Origin: Isochrysis galbana
Lineage: Eukaryota > Haptophyta > Isochrysidales > Isochrysidaceae
Direction of reading: 5' to 3'
Length of the DNA stretch: 64,000 bases
Assembly (NCBI GenBank): GCA_018136815.1
Contig: CM030937.1
Location: forward strand, 3,966,226-4,030,225
The notes beneath the pieces are model-generated. The model saw only the letters and a list, made by a program, of their open reading frames with translations. It had not been told where the DNA came from and made no database searches. The translations under genes were made by a program, and so were the position numbers. Below are positions 11,101-19,047 of the stretch, piece by piece. Position 1 is the stretch's first letter. Every line of letters begins with the position of its first letter.

Positions 11101-11454
11101 ACCAAGAGGACTCTATCGATCTTACAGCCAATGAGAGCTTTTGAGGATCCTCATGGAAATCAGTCACTTTTATTTTCGCAGTCTCCATCGCCCTCTCGGT
11201 CTCCATCGCGTGCTGCGCGTTCTCTTGCGTCTGAAAACCCGGATTCTAGCGAGACGAATCATGGAGCAAGCCCATCGCCCGTGGAGTCTGAGCCCTCTCA
11301 AAATGCAAAGCCTGCTAGAGCCTCGGCCAGCAATGTCGTTTCCAACGATGCGGAATTAGTGGTTTTAGCCCACTCACTACCCACCACGACAAATAGTGCG
11401 ATTCAACCCCATGCCGTGGTGGCAGGGAGCTTGAATTTGGATCTTGATGTGTGA
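8170..11454 (+). CDS. GH3 beta-xylosidase/arabinosidase-like enzyme, membrane-anchored
   Basis: A single uninterrupted ORF of 1094 aa. Residues 1-25 are a hydrophobic signal peptide. The next 750 residues follow the plant-type GH3 layout: YNWWNEALHGVA, WAPNINIYRDPRWGRG, ETPGEDP, KTAACLKHL, MCSYSAE, GFNGYVTSDCGA (nucleophile Asp, about residue 327), then the second domain with SLVLLKNA, AVVGRNA, GNYFG and a C-terminal fibronectin-III-like part. This predicts cleavage of non-reducing xylosyl or arabinosyl residues from beta-linked polysaccharide. From about residue 855 a Pro-rich stalk (repeated PPL, PLPP) leads to one membrane segment (FPLLMLIDVAALCCCV, about residue 920) with basic RRSR after it and a Ser-rich cytoplasmic tail of about 150 residues. 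Most GH3 enzymes are soluble, so this architecture suggests a cell-surface enzyme. Confidence 0.88.
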   Translation: MRTAAVALKLLCLRLLYCKAVSMDDLEAMAFMGGDDQPADDDRSVGSSASQPLSLQNPVSYGPGPCDGHFKWASWCNTSMTFQQRAAALVAALKPQEKSGLFTNDAASVPRLEIPQYNWWNEALHGVARSGVATCFPQVIGIASSFNKTLYHLVADVTATEARGKHNNRSVSWWNHGLTLWAPNINIYRDPRWGRGHETPGEDPTVNREYAVAFVRGLQGSHRTYLKTAACLKHLGSYSAESGRMAFAAMVTPQDMEDTYLPAFASGVEDGHAVGLMCSYSAETYGEGSNGPGSDRQHGAVPSCANKGLIRDLARSKWGFNGYVTSDCGATAGVEVAHGYSSGVEATVSAVLRAGMDTDCGKYMTADVMNSLLGIPSISRLADEALTRLFNVQMRLGFFDERARVPWGGYGPDVVNIPAHQALAKEAATQSLVLLKNARVTSSGQATLPLSATLWSTGRAGQVADDMLSNAPRDRSSSPSPKYIAVVGRNALATKNMQGNYFGTAPFLISPCEGINATIQPGGNVYCDDGADGGLAVREAISRGRVGIVVLVVGLTSRGGPDGSHLDEVEGGDRISLRLPGNQDAYIASVSSAAGRKGIPVVMVVMSGGPVDLSAAKGDDNIGAILWCGYPGQAGGAAIADILFGVASPAGRLTVTWYSDSYSKRVNLLDMHMRPNATTGNPGRSHRFFTGTPIFHFGHGLSYGIVRVWPPAISLSAGSLNIIKDESARHVTRSHSRVIGTARIYLKNAGDRRVQHSVLLYGGLPLSEEARRVLGAPNHVLIDFDKVELEPGESADVIIKIRAYDLTYADVKGKRVATPGLWRFWTGAANEGQVDGAIISVVRIANDAIVAHQLPPFPPVQPMSSPPPAPRPPLLPLQPLSPPVSPLPLPPPPNQQLVANATSPSTIWPHIGNEVPIPFPLLMLIDVAALCCCVATLVWAYRRSRGDDLTLLNARGYTYTSNIDSWVDEGNRHGILHTKRTLSILQPMRAFEDPHGNQSLLFSQSPSPSRSPSRAARSLASENPDSSETNHGASPSPVESEPSQNAKPARASASNVVSNDAELVVLAHSLPTTTNSAIQPHAVVAGSLNLDLDV

Positions 11455-12095
11455 CGTACGCATATTGTACATCTCAGGTAAAACGAGGGGCGTAGGAGGT
11501 ATGGTGATTTATGATTCTTACTACTACCTCCCAGACCTAGACCCTCCCCGACCTAGACCCTCCCCATCCTCAACTATCGTTAAAGCGATAGGGTCATGGA
11601 ACGCGCAGCCCGCTCCCCTCCTCTCCTGCCGCCCCCCCCGCCCCCCGCCGCGACGGAAGATCGGGCCATGCTCGACGCTGCGCACCCGAAGCGCCCGCGA
11701 GAACCCCCACCACCACGCACCACCAAGGTGCGCACGAGGCACACCCCGTGCCGCCGCCTACAGCCGAACGCGAGCTGACACAGCAAGGCCGCCAGCATGG
11801 CCCCCACAACCCACAACTCCCTCCTACCAGCAATGGCCACCATCCTATAGAACAAAGTCGGCTCATAGCCGCACACCATAGGGCAAGCCGTCAGGCTGGG
11901 CCCCTACACAGCCACGGCGCTGACCTCGTGCGTAAGCACGAGGCACAGGCCAAGCCAGCCATCTCTCCAACCCCAGGGGGGGGATCTGTCAGACTGGTGC
12001 AGCAAAGTCTGCACAGGTGACAGGTGTCGTTCCGTCAATTATGGGACAAATCGAATGGAGCCATCAAATGTCCATAGTCATTTATACAACAATAT
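11455..12095 (+). mobile_element. Retroposon-derived sequence with hairpin head
   Basis: A hairpin at 11574-11591 (CTATCG-TTAAAG-CGATAG) precedes ATGG at 11596. The ORF after it starts MERAARSPPLL and contains HPKRPRE, like the copy at 34443 (MERTSLPSS ... HPKRPRE). The 3' part (12010-12090) is the reverse of the repeat block at 285-345 and 41230-41300. It ends just before the stop codon of the gene fragment at 12096. Confidence 0.6.
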
Positions 12096-12360
12096 TCACA
12101 CGGCCCACCAGGCATCATATTCACAAATGCCGTCATGGAAGGTGTCCGCCTTGAATCTCAACCCTTTGGCGACAGTCGTTAGACGTGGGTCAGCCCTCAG
12201 CAAGGGTGCCACAACAGCCGCTCCCAATTGTTCTAGCAAATCCGGAACGTGGGCTACGTGCTGCAGCATGTTCTCGGTGTGACTGAGTTGAATGACGCGC
12301 ACCAAAAAATCTCGCCATGTGTCGTTCGAGAGGTGGCTTCAACTCCTCTACATCTGATGA
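12096..12360 (-). pseudogene. Terminal exon or gene fragment, unrecognised
   Basis: A plausible coding exon reads DTWRDFLVRVIQLSH, then NMLQHVAHVPDLLEQLG and ends YDAWWAV-stop at 12096. It may begin at an AG acceptor near 12350. No upstream exon could be joined with confidence, and a repeat abuts the stop, so this is either the last exon of a larger gene or a truncated remnant. Function unknown. Confidence 0.35.
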
Positions 12361-13590
12361 AATCTGGACGGCGTGCACATTCAGAGGATGCGCACCTCTG
12401 CACGCCATACGCATGTGCTTGCCACTCATCATGCGCACGGCGTGCGCCTGCGGAAAACTTTCATGCGACCGGCCGGGTCTTTATCCCATGCGTGCGCATG
12501 GGGCCAGTGCCACGGCGATGTAGGGGCCCAGCCCGGAGGCTTTGCTTATGTCCCTATGGGAGCCGGGGCCCTGAGGCCCAAGCTGTTTGTGGCTCTGTAT
12601 GGATGTGTTGGACTGTTGTGTGTTCTGTGCTTCCATGGTTGGAATGGTGGACTGTGTGATGTTCCGGGCGTGGCTCGCGTGCTCGCGTCGTGGCTCTTGT
12701 GTACCTGGGTAGGCGTGGTCTCTACTGGGGTTAGTGCGGCTGCGTGGCGTCTGTCATGTCCTGATCGGTCGGCGCGGCGGGGTGGGCGGGTCGTCTCCCC
12801 CAGGATAAAAATAGAATTGCCAGTCGTCGTCTGATGGTGCGGGGAAAAGTCCTCGCGGCCGGCCAGTTCCGCGCGGGGGGGGGGTTCCCCTGCGGACGCT
12901 TCCTTGCGGGGCGAGGCTCCCCCACGGTGCGCGCGGGGAGGGGTTCCCCCCCTCCTCCCTCCGGAGCTCCTGTCGGCGTCTGCTGCGCGCGGGGGGGAAT
13001 TCCTGTTCCCCCTCCAGAGGTCCGGTCGCCGTTTTCTGCGCGCGGGGGGGCGCGCGTGGGGGGTTCCTGCCCTCCTCCCTCAGGAGCTCCTGTCGGCGTA
13101 TTCTGCGCGCGGGGGGGGATTCCTGTTCCCCCTCCTGAGGTGCGGTCGGCGTGTTTTCCACGCGGGGGGGGAAATCTTGGACCTTTCGCCAGCGCCCTCT
13201 GCGAGCCCGTCTCCCAAGGCGGGGGGGGTGCAGCAGAGGTGGCAGCTATGCGGTTTGACGAAACAGTGAGGAGGCGCGGGCAATCGTTCCCCAGGGGGAA
13301 GAGATTTTCCCCATTGCAGCAATGGGGGCTTCCTTGCTCGAGCTGCCCGACTTTGCAACGCTGTTGCGCCTGGTAGCAACCTCGCAGCCCGGTGCCTTCC
13401 GGGGAGATTCGACGCGCCTCTGTGCTGGTCCAGGTCCCACCACTTGGAGGAGCGTGTGGCGCGGTCGGCGGCCGCTGAGTCGAAGAAAAGATTTTCAACG
13501 AATTTGTCGAGTTTATTCGTTGTGGTGTTGTACCCTTGAGCGGCGTCGTCGAGCGCGCTATGGTTGTAGAAGTTGGGGTGATCTCTCGGC
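12361..13590. repeat. Intergenic with a G/C-rich minisatellite
   Basis: Between about 12870 and 13180 a degenerate unit of roughly 60 bp recurs about five times; each holds ctcctgtcggcg, ctgcgcgcgggggg and ttcctgttccccctcc. Open frames in several phases run through it (the longest are 12834-13376 + and 12731-13498 -), which is expected of a stop-poor repeat and is not evidence of a gene. The G runs could form quadruplexes. Confidence 0.6.
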
Positions 13591-13627
13591 GGGGGTACCA
13601 CGTTAGAAATTGTAGTCTTGTAAGAGG
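13591..13627 (+). promoter_or_regulatory. Short upstream block shared with the JmjC gene
   Basis: gggggtaccacgtt followed by agaaattgtagtcttg here resembles 43374-43408 upstream of the F-box/JmjC gene, in the same orientation towards the gene. Function unknown. Confidence 0.35.
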
Positions 13628-13647
13628 TCTTGTTCTTGTTGGCTAGC

Positions 13648-13783
13648 ATCCCTAGCCACATACACCGGACGAGCCATGCACCAACCGCGCATACCCCCAT
13701 CGCGGGGTAGGGGCTCCGTTGCCGATGAGGCACGGTCCCTCAGCACTAGGATTAAACTAGGACAACAAGAAAACTCTGACACC
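13648..13783 (+). promoter_or_regulatory. Putative core promoter module, copy 2
   Basis: Contains GACGAGCCATGCACCAACCGC, GGCTCCGTTGCCGATGAGG, GGCACGGTCC, AGCACTAGGATTAAACT and CAAGAAAACT in this order. It is the longer form shared with 17708-17893 and 54604-54736. It points at the P450 gene, ending 135 bp before the preferred ATG at 13918. Confidence 0.55.
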
Positions 13784-13917
13784 CGGCCCATCGACCCCTA
13801 TTATTACAGTAGGTTCACGGCCTTTAATTATGGACATTGAATGGAAAGAAACAGAGAAACCGGTCATTTTCCTACAAGAGCGGGCGGTGGGCGTCGGGCC
13901 CTTGGCGCTTGGCGCGC

Positions 13918-14949
13918 ATGGGGACGGCGGTGTCGAGGCCTCCGGCCCTATGCACGCTGCTCGCACTCACGCTGGCTCGCTCGGTCGACGCACTGCACCC
14001 TCCATGGCTTCCGACGCGGCAGTGGACCGGCGCACAGGCCGACCTGCAGATGGCCAAATCGGTGACGCCAGTGGCACATCGTGTGGGCGTCTCCCTCTCC
14101 CCTTGGGTCGTGCTCCGCGGCGTGCTGACATGCAGCTCATGGCACGAGTTTACAGTGCATCTGCGTGATGTGTACGGCGACGTCATGAAGATTGAGCTCT
14201 GGCCTGTTTTACCCCCAATCTACCTGATGATGGGCAAGGCTGCGAACCGTGGAGTCTTCTCGGAGTTTGATTCCAGCTTGGGTCAGATTCTGCAAGAACT
14301 TATCAATGTGCTGCCCGTATCCGCACGCATACCTAAGGAGGAAGATGTTCAACTGCAAAAGAGGGTTGCGACATTATTCCAGAGCGGCATGGTGGTTGAC
14401 GAGCTATTGCCATCATTTCGTATGTCAGCCAAGTCCCTTGGCGAGAAATGGATGTGCCCCCAGGATCCGTGTCGGCCTCTTATGGTCTTCTTCGAACTGT
14501 CGGAGTATGTACTGCGTGCTGATCTCAAGCTTTTGTATGGTCAGACCTTCAGCGATCGCTACTATGACCTTATCCTGCCCCGGTTCACACAATGGGTCAA
14601 GAATATCGCCAACGGCCAATTGATTGGTTTCTTTGATGACCTCGGAGGGTGTCTACGACAAGAAATCGCAGACAGGCAAGCTCATCCGGATCTATATGAG
14701 GATGACCGGTCAGTCATGCAGGTCTATCTCGCATCTGGTGCTCTTGACCGCCATGCAGTGGATGACGTCGTGGGTTTGCTATCAATGACACTTATGGCAG
14801 CCGTCTTCAACACGCAGATTTCTCTCGCCTGGATCTTGGTGCATCTTTATTCTGATGCGGAACTCCTTCGGAGAGCTCGATCCGAAATAGCTTCCTGCCG
14901 CAATGCTGACGCATACGTGGAGCTTGCAGGAGAGTCTTTCTATATCTGA
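13918..14949 (+). CDS. Cytochrome P450, CYP51-like, 3' end missing at gap
   Basis: The start at 13918 gives MGTAVSRPPALCTLLALTL, a hydrophobic leader that suits membrane anchoring; an in-frame ATG at 13837 only adds a basic extension. About 340 residues follow. VYGDVMKIELWPVLPPIYLM matches the N-terminal beta region of CYP51/CYP7-type P450s. LLSMTLMAAVFNTQISLAW, then LVHLYSDAELLRRARSEI, is the I-helix to J-helix stretch. The ExxR motif and the Cys heme-ligand loop are absent because the frame stops at 14949, 51 bp before the N gap. The sequence after the gap is repeat DNA. The likely reading is an unfinished gene with an intron near 14936, or a copy truncated by a mobile element. Substrate unknown. 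Confidence 0.65.
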   Translation: MGTAVSRPPALCTLLALTLARSVDALHPPWLPTRQWTGAQADLQMAKSVTPVAHRVGVSLSPWVVLRGVLTCSSWHEFTVHLRDVYGDVMKIELWPVLPPIYLMMGKAANRGVFSEFDSSLGQILQELINVLPVSARIPKEEDVQLQKRVATLFQSGMVVDELLPSFRMSAKSLGEKWMCPQDPCRPLMVFFELSEYVLRADLKLLYGQTFSDRYYDLILPRFTQWVKNIANGQLIGFFDDLGGCLRQEIADRQAHPDLYEDDRSVMQVYLASGALDRHAVDDVVGLLSMTLMAAVFNTQISLAWILVHLYSDAELLRRARSEIASCRNADAYVELAGESFYI

Positions 14950-15000
14950 TTCGGCTGATGCTGGCCGTCGCCACTCAATGCTAAGGGCATCTGGCCCACC

Positions 15001-15100
15001 NNNNNNNNNNNNNNNNNNNNNNNNNNNNNNNNNNNNNNNNNNNNNNNNNNNNNNNNNNNNNNNNNNNNNNNNNNNNNNNNNNNNNNNNNNNNNNNNNNNN
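15001..15100. other. Assembly gap (100 N)
   Basis: A run of exactly 100 N, the convention for a gap of unknown size. The P450 coding sequence is lost here. Confidence 0.98.
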
Positions 15101-15350
15101 AGTGGGCCGCCCACTCGGAGACACAGGAGGAAGGGGGGGAAAGATCACCGGGGGGTGGCGCGGGCCACCGGACCATATCTAAGCCCTCCACCCCAATCCC
15201 CCTAGTAGTGTACGGGGGGAGCCGCCTGATGGCGGGGGGAAGAAGGGCCGGGGAATGGGGGTGTAGAGAGTATGCTACGTGCTACTTGTAGTGGGTAGTG
15301 GTTCCATTCGCCGCGAGTGCGGTAAGAATATTAAAAGGTTTTTTTTTTAC
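15101..15350 (+). mobile_element. 3' part of a retroposon
   Basis: accggaccatatctaagccc, then the cgcctgatggcgggggga block, then gcggtaagaatattaaaagg and a T run at 15340-15349 form the shared 3' end also seen at 25455-25585, 29600-29783 and 30340-30485. In the copy at 29032-29783 this end abuts a target-site duplication. Confidence 0.65.
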
Positions 15351-17150
15351 TGACCCACTCCCTTCCCCACAGGCTCGCCCCATTCGCCCAACCTGGCCAG
15401 TCGTGGCCAGCCCATTGCTCCAACGCTCCAACCCCCCCTCCCCCCTGGTCCCTGGTCACTGGTCGTCAGGCGTGGAGCTGCGCTGCGTGCAGCACCCGTG
15501 GAGCGAGCTGCGGGGAACATGCACCGCGGGAAAGGCAGAGAAAGTTGTTATCCCCACGCAGTGTTATTTAATTTTAAATAACTGTGGACATTTGATCGCT
15601 CAATTCGACTGATGTCCCACAATTGACGGAACGACACCTATGCTACGTACTACTACGTACGTAGTAGTACTACGTGTAGTAGGTAGTGGTTCCATTCGCC
15701 GCGAGTGCGGGTGCGGTAAGAATATTAACAGGTTTTTTAAATATTAGATATTAGATATTAGTTAGCTCTCATGAGTCATGAGAGTTGACGAATTGACCCA
15801 ACCAACAACAAAACTCCCCCGTGCGCGCGCACGCGTGTCTTGATTTACGCTCTCCACACTCCATCCACACACACACAAACTCTCTCTCCTCTACCTCTAG
15901 CTAGATTTCCATTTCCAGTCAGTTTCCAACTAAGAGATGTAGATTGAGATTGGTACTACTAGTTAGTTGCTAGTTGGATGAACCTATCGCATCTTAGTTA
16001 GGGATTGAGGATAGATAGTATCAGATAGAGCGTAGCAGCCGACCGACGGAGGCTACTGCCACTACGTATGTATGTATGAAGTATCGATGTTGATGGAGGG
16101 GCGTGAGGATCCTTCCAAAGCCAAAGCTAAAGCACAAAGCACGGCGCAGATCCGAACTTGAAGGCGATGGGCGAATGTGAGGGCTTCGGGTTTCTCATGG
16201 GCTCATGGGCGACCACCCCCACCCCCGTGGGGCCTCATGGCACCATGGCACCCCTTACGGTATCTCCACAGGGCACCCCTTCCGGTATCTCATATCTCAT
16301 GGGCGACCGTGGTTGGAGGCTCGGGTGCTGGAGAATTGCCGCCTCCGCCCGCTCGCTTTCCCGAGTCGCACACCCTGTGCACACGCCATGCTGCGGGGGC
16401 TCGGCCGCCTTCAACCTCGCCATCCAGCTTGCGCGCCCCCTTCGCCTTCGCCTTTGCGCCAAGACAACCGACAACCGCCAGCGTACCTCTACATCTACAA
16501 GATCTCTCCAGAAACAGGAAAAATGAAAAATGATGTACTACATACCTGCTATCTGCTATACCGTATAGTGTATAGTACGTACACGGCCGCCAGGCCACCC
16601 CTAAGGCTGTACGCTCAAAAACATGGAGGGACTCGCCTCAAGTGTACTCGCTCTCTAACTAACTAGATAGTGTTTATTTATATGTTCTTTGATTGGCCTG
16701 AAAAGTATTAGTAGTAGTAGTACACATTACTACAATCTATTGGCTCTTTGAAGAGCCAAAGCGCGCCCACATCAACGTAAAACTTCATAGCTTGAGAGTT
16801 CTCACTTGGAATGTACACAAGGCATATCCTCGGCCTTGCCCCTGCTTCTTGCGGGCACGACATTTCTTCGGGTCGCTTCTGGTGACATGTCTTCTCCACA
16901 GCCACAGCGAGCTTGTCAAAAGCTGAATTTCGAATAGAGGCCCAACGCTTTCACGGAACCACGCGAACTTATACAATCGAGCGCCAACAAGGGAAAGACG
17001 AAGCATTGCCCCCCCTACCCCCACCCCGGTCCCTCTTGCACGAAAAGACTTGACCTTTAGTGTATTGGATGGATTGGTGTCTAGCCTAGATCCGAGGGGT
17101 TGGGCACAATCGCAATCATTTAGTATTTGTTCACACAGGACGTTCCGACC
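15351..17150. repeat. Intergenic, repeat-rich, no gene supported
   Basis: A second retroposon 3' end lies at 15650-15735 and the acatttgatcgctc block at 15585-15640. 15740-16100 is low-complexity AT-rich DNA with CTAG and TACG repeats. 16157-17150 has only short frames; one at 16785-17156 (-) directly follows the RPB12 stop and may be 3' UTR. No motif supports a protein. Confidence 0.5.
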
Positions 17151-17152
17151 AA

Positions 17153-17664
17153 TCATCGTGCCTCAAACTGAATGAGGTTAGTTGTCCGCACCTGAGCAAC
17201 AGCGGAGGTGAATCTCAAACACGCCCCGCCGTAGCAAAGAGAATGTGCGACGACATCTCTGAAACGAGACAGGAATGTCATCGAAGGAGCGGTTGCCTTT
17301 CATGTGAGCACATCTTGGGCCAGCACTCACAAACCTTATACATGATGCGATAACCACAGACGCGACAGCGAATGGGATCTCGTGCCTTGATGTCGTTCAT
17401 TGTACCGCAGTCGCCGCACATGTAATCCGTGCCACCAAGCAGGCGCATCAGCACACGAACGGTATGATCACGTCCAACCCCACAGTCGGAAAGTGTCTTT
17501 TCATCCGTCAATTGCTTGGTGCCAAAGCAGAGACGTTGCTCACTCACTGGCAAACCGCACTGCTCACTGATGCGACGCTTCAGTGAGCCGACCGTCTCAG
17601 CCAGTGGGTCCGCTTCAATCACGTGGGTGCGTCCTAGCGCGGCGCAGAAGATCGGTACGGACAT
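17153..17664 (-). CDS. RPB12: FUBI-like ubiquitin-family domain fused to RNA polymerase subunit RPB12
   Basis: Exon 1 is 17664-17335 and exon 2 is 17191-17153, separated by a 143-bp GT-AG intron. Product 122 aa. Residues 1-75 have a ubiquitin fold pattern and are closest to FUBI (the domain fused to ribosomal protein eS30): [18 protein letters not shown] ends in LLGG, like FUBI's TLxxCGV...RxLGG. Directly after Gly-Gly comes [32 protein letters not shown] and, from exon 2, [16 protein letters not shown]. That is the complete Cys4 zinc ribbon and C-terminus of RPB12/RPABC4, shared by RNA polymerases I, II and III. Known ubiquitin-family fusions (eS31, eL40, eS30) are cut after Gly-Gly by deubiquitinases; cleavage here is inferred. 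An in-frame ATG at 17694 would add ten residues, but 17664 fits the domain start. A putative promoter module lies just upstream. Confidence 0.88.
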
Positions 17665-17707
17665 CGCTCGCACACGCGGCTGCGCGCCGTGCAAGACGGG
17701 TCAGGCG

Positions 17708-17893
17708 GCGCCAAAGTTTTCTTGTAGTGGGAATATAACCTTAGTGCTCCGGGACCGTGCCCTAGCCCTCATCCCTTATCGGTCATCGGCAACGGAGCAA
17801 CGGAGCCCCCACCCAATACCCACCCAAGATAGGAGTGTGCGCGGTTGGCGCATGGCTCGTCCAGTGTGTGTGGCTGGGAAGGCCAGCCAACAA
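17708..17893 (-). promoter_or_regulatory. Putative core promoter module, copy 3
   Basis: Read on -: GACGAGCCATGCGCCAACCGC, then GGGGGCTCCGTTG, GCCGATGA, GGCACGGTCC, AGCACTAAGGTTATATTC and CAAGAAAACT. It ends 43 bp before the RPB12-fusion ATG (17664). Confidence 0.55.
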
Positions 17894-17949
17894 GATGCAA
17901 GATGCTCTACTCTCTACAAATCTCTAGCCCGGTCACTCACTAGTCACTA

Positions 17950-18465
17950 GGCCACTAGGGGGGTGCGGAGGGCACCCTCTGCCCTCTGTAATGGGCAAAC
18001 GAAGGCCTAAATAAGCTCCCTATAGGTTCTTGTATGGAAGATCAGCAAAAAAACCGAGGGTCTTCCGGCAAAATTTTCGAAAAATACCCGATTTTAGGCC
18101 TTTGACCTCTGACGGCCGTGCAGAAATATATTTCAAGCCCCCCTCCGGTATTATTTTACCGATGGCCTTCATGCGCGCCTCTCGCAGCGAAACACGAAAT
18201 CATGGGCATCGGCAGCTGACCCGGACCAAAGATCCTGGTTCTATACGCACAGCAATATATTTTTACTATGTTTTCATGGACGTAAGTACCGCAAAAACTA
18301 AAGACGCTAACCGCTAAAAACACCAAGGGCTCGAGAATCCGACTTCGACCTGCGATCGGGTGCGCCACAAGGCCATTCCAGTCACCGCTCACCAAATTGA
18401 TGCCGCTACCAGCACCACAAAGTGCGGTATGCCGCCCTCACAGCAACACCAACACCAATCGAAAC
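17950..18465. other. Intergenic, AT-richer element-like sequence
   Basis: 18030-18360 has an arrangement (gacgctaa ... ctcgagaatccgacttcgacc) resembling the start of the satellite-bearing TIR element at 56300-56390, so it may be a diverged relative. No gene seen. Confidence 0.4.
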
Positions 18466-18870
18466 TACTTTTGCTAAGTAGGAGACCAAAGACCAATGGG
18501 GGCGCCTCGCACCCCCCTCTCTCCATCGCAGAACACCCCCTGGGTGGGCCTGCACAACCAACCTCAGCCGCTGGCAGGGGCTGAGCTGACACCACTCTGG
18601 CCCAGACCTTCGCCGAGCGCGCGCCGCGCGCCGCACGCACTCGCCTGCACTGGCCCTAGCTCGTACTGACGCTACCCCATCAGCCCGGTGGCAGAATCCG
18701 CCCCGCCCGCGCCGCCAGCCGCCAATCGCGCCAGCCGCGCGCCGGTGGCGTGCTTCCGCCTGCTGCTCGACGCGAAGCTAAGCTCGCTCGAGCGTAACCC
18801 CCTGAGCCGCTCGACTGGCCCAGAATGCTCACTCGAAGGTTGCCCCCGACCCAAAACGCTCCTGGCCCTC
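18465..18870 (+). mobile_element. Hairpin-headed retroposon, partial
   Basis: The head CTACTT-TTGCT-AAGTAG at 18465-18481 is followed, 14 bp later, by ATGGGGGCGCC at 18496. The body (ctctccatcgca ... ggcaggggctgagctgac) matches 2690-2790 and 6060-6160. The 3' end was not identified. Confidence 0.55.
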
Positions 18871-19047
18871 TAGAATATAGAGTGATCGAAATCTACTTTG
18901 TTGAAGTCCCGAATAATACACCGCCACGCGAGTACGTAAAGTGCTTTAAGGTTATTCGGCGTGGTCTTGGCTAGCTTGGTTGGATGATCTCGTGGAATAG
19001 GCGAGCGCAAGTCTAGTACAATCAGAAAGGTGGCTTCCGCTTCCTGC

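Noticed and set aside
12834..13376. 180-aa Gly/Pro-rich ORF (and 255 aa on the other strand)
   Set aside because: It runs through the G-rich minisatellite; composition explains the open frame.
16785..17156. 123-aa ORF after the RPB12 stop as a separate gene
   Set aside because: No recognisable domain, overlaps the terminal exon, and probably lies in the 3' UTR.
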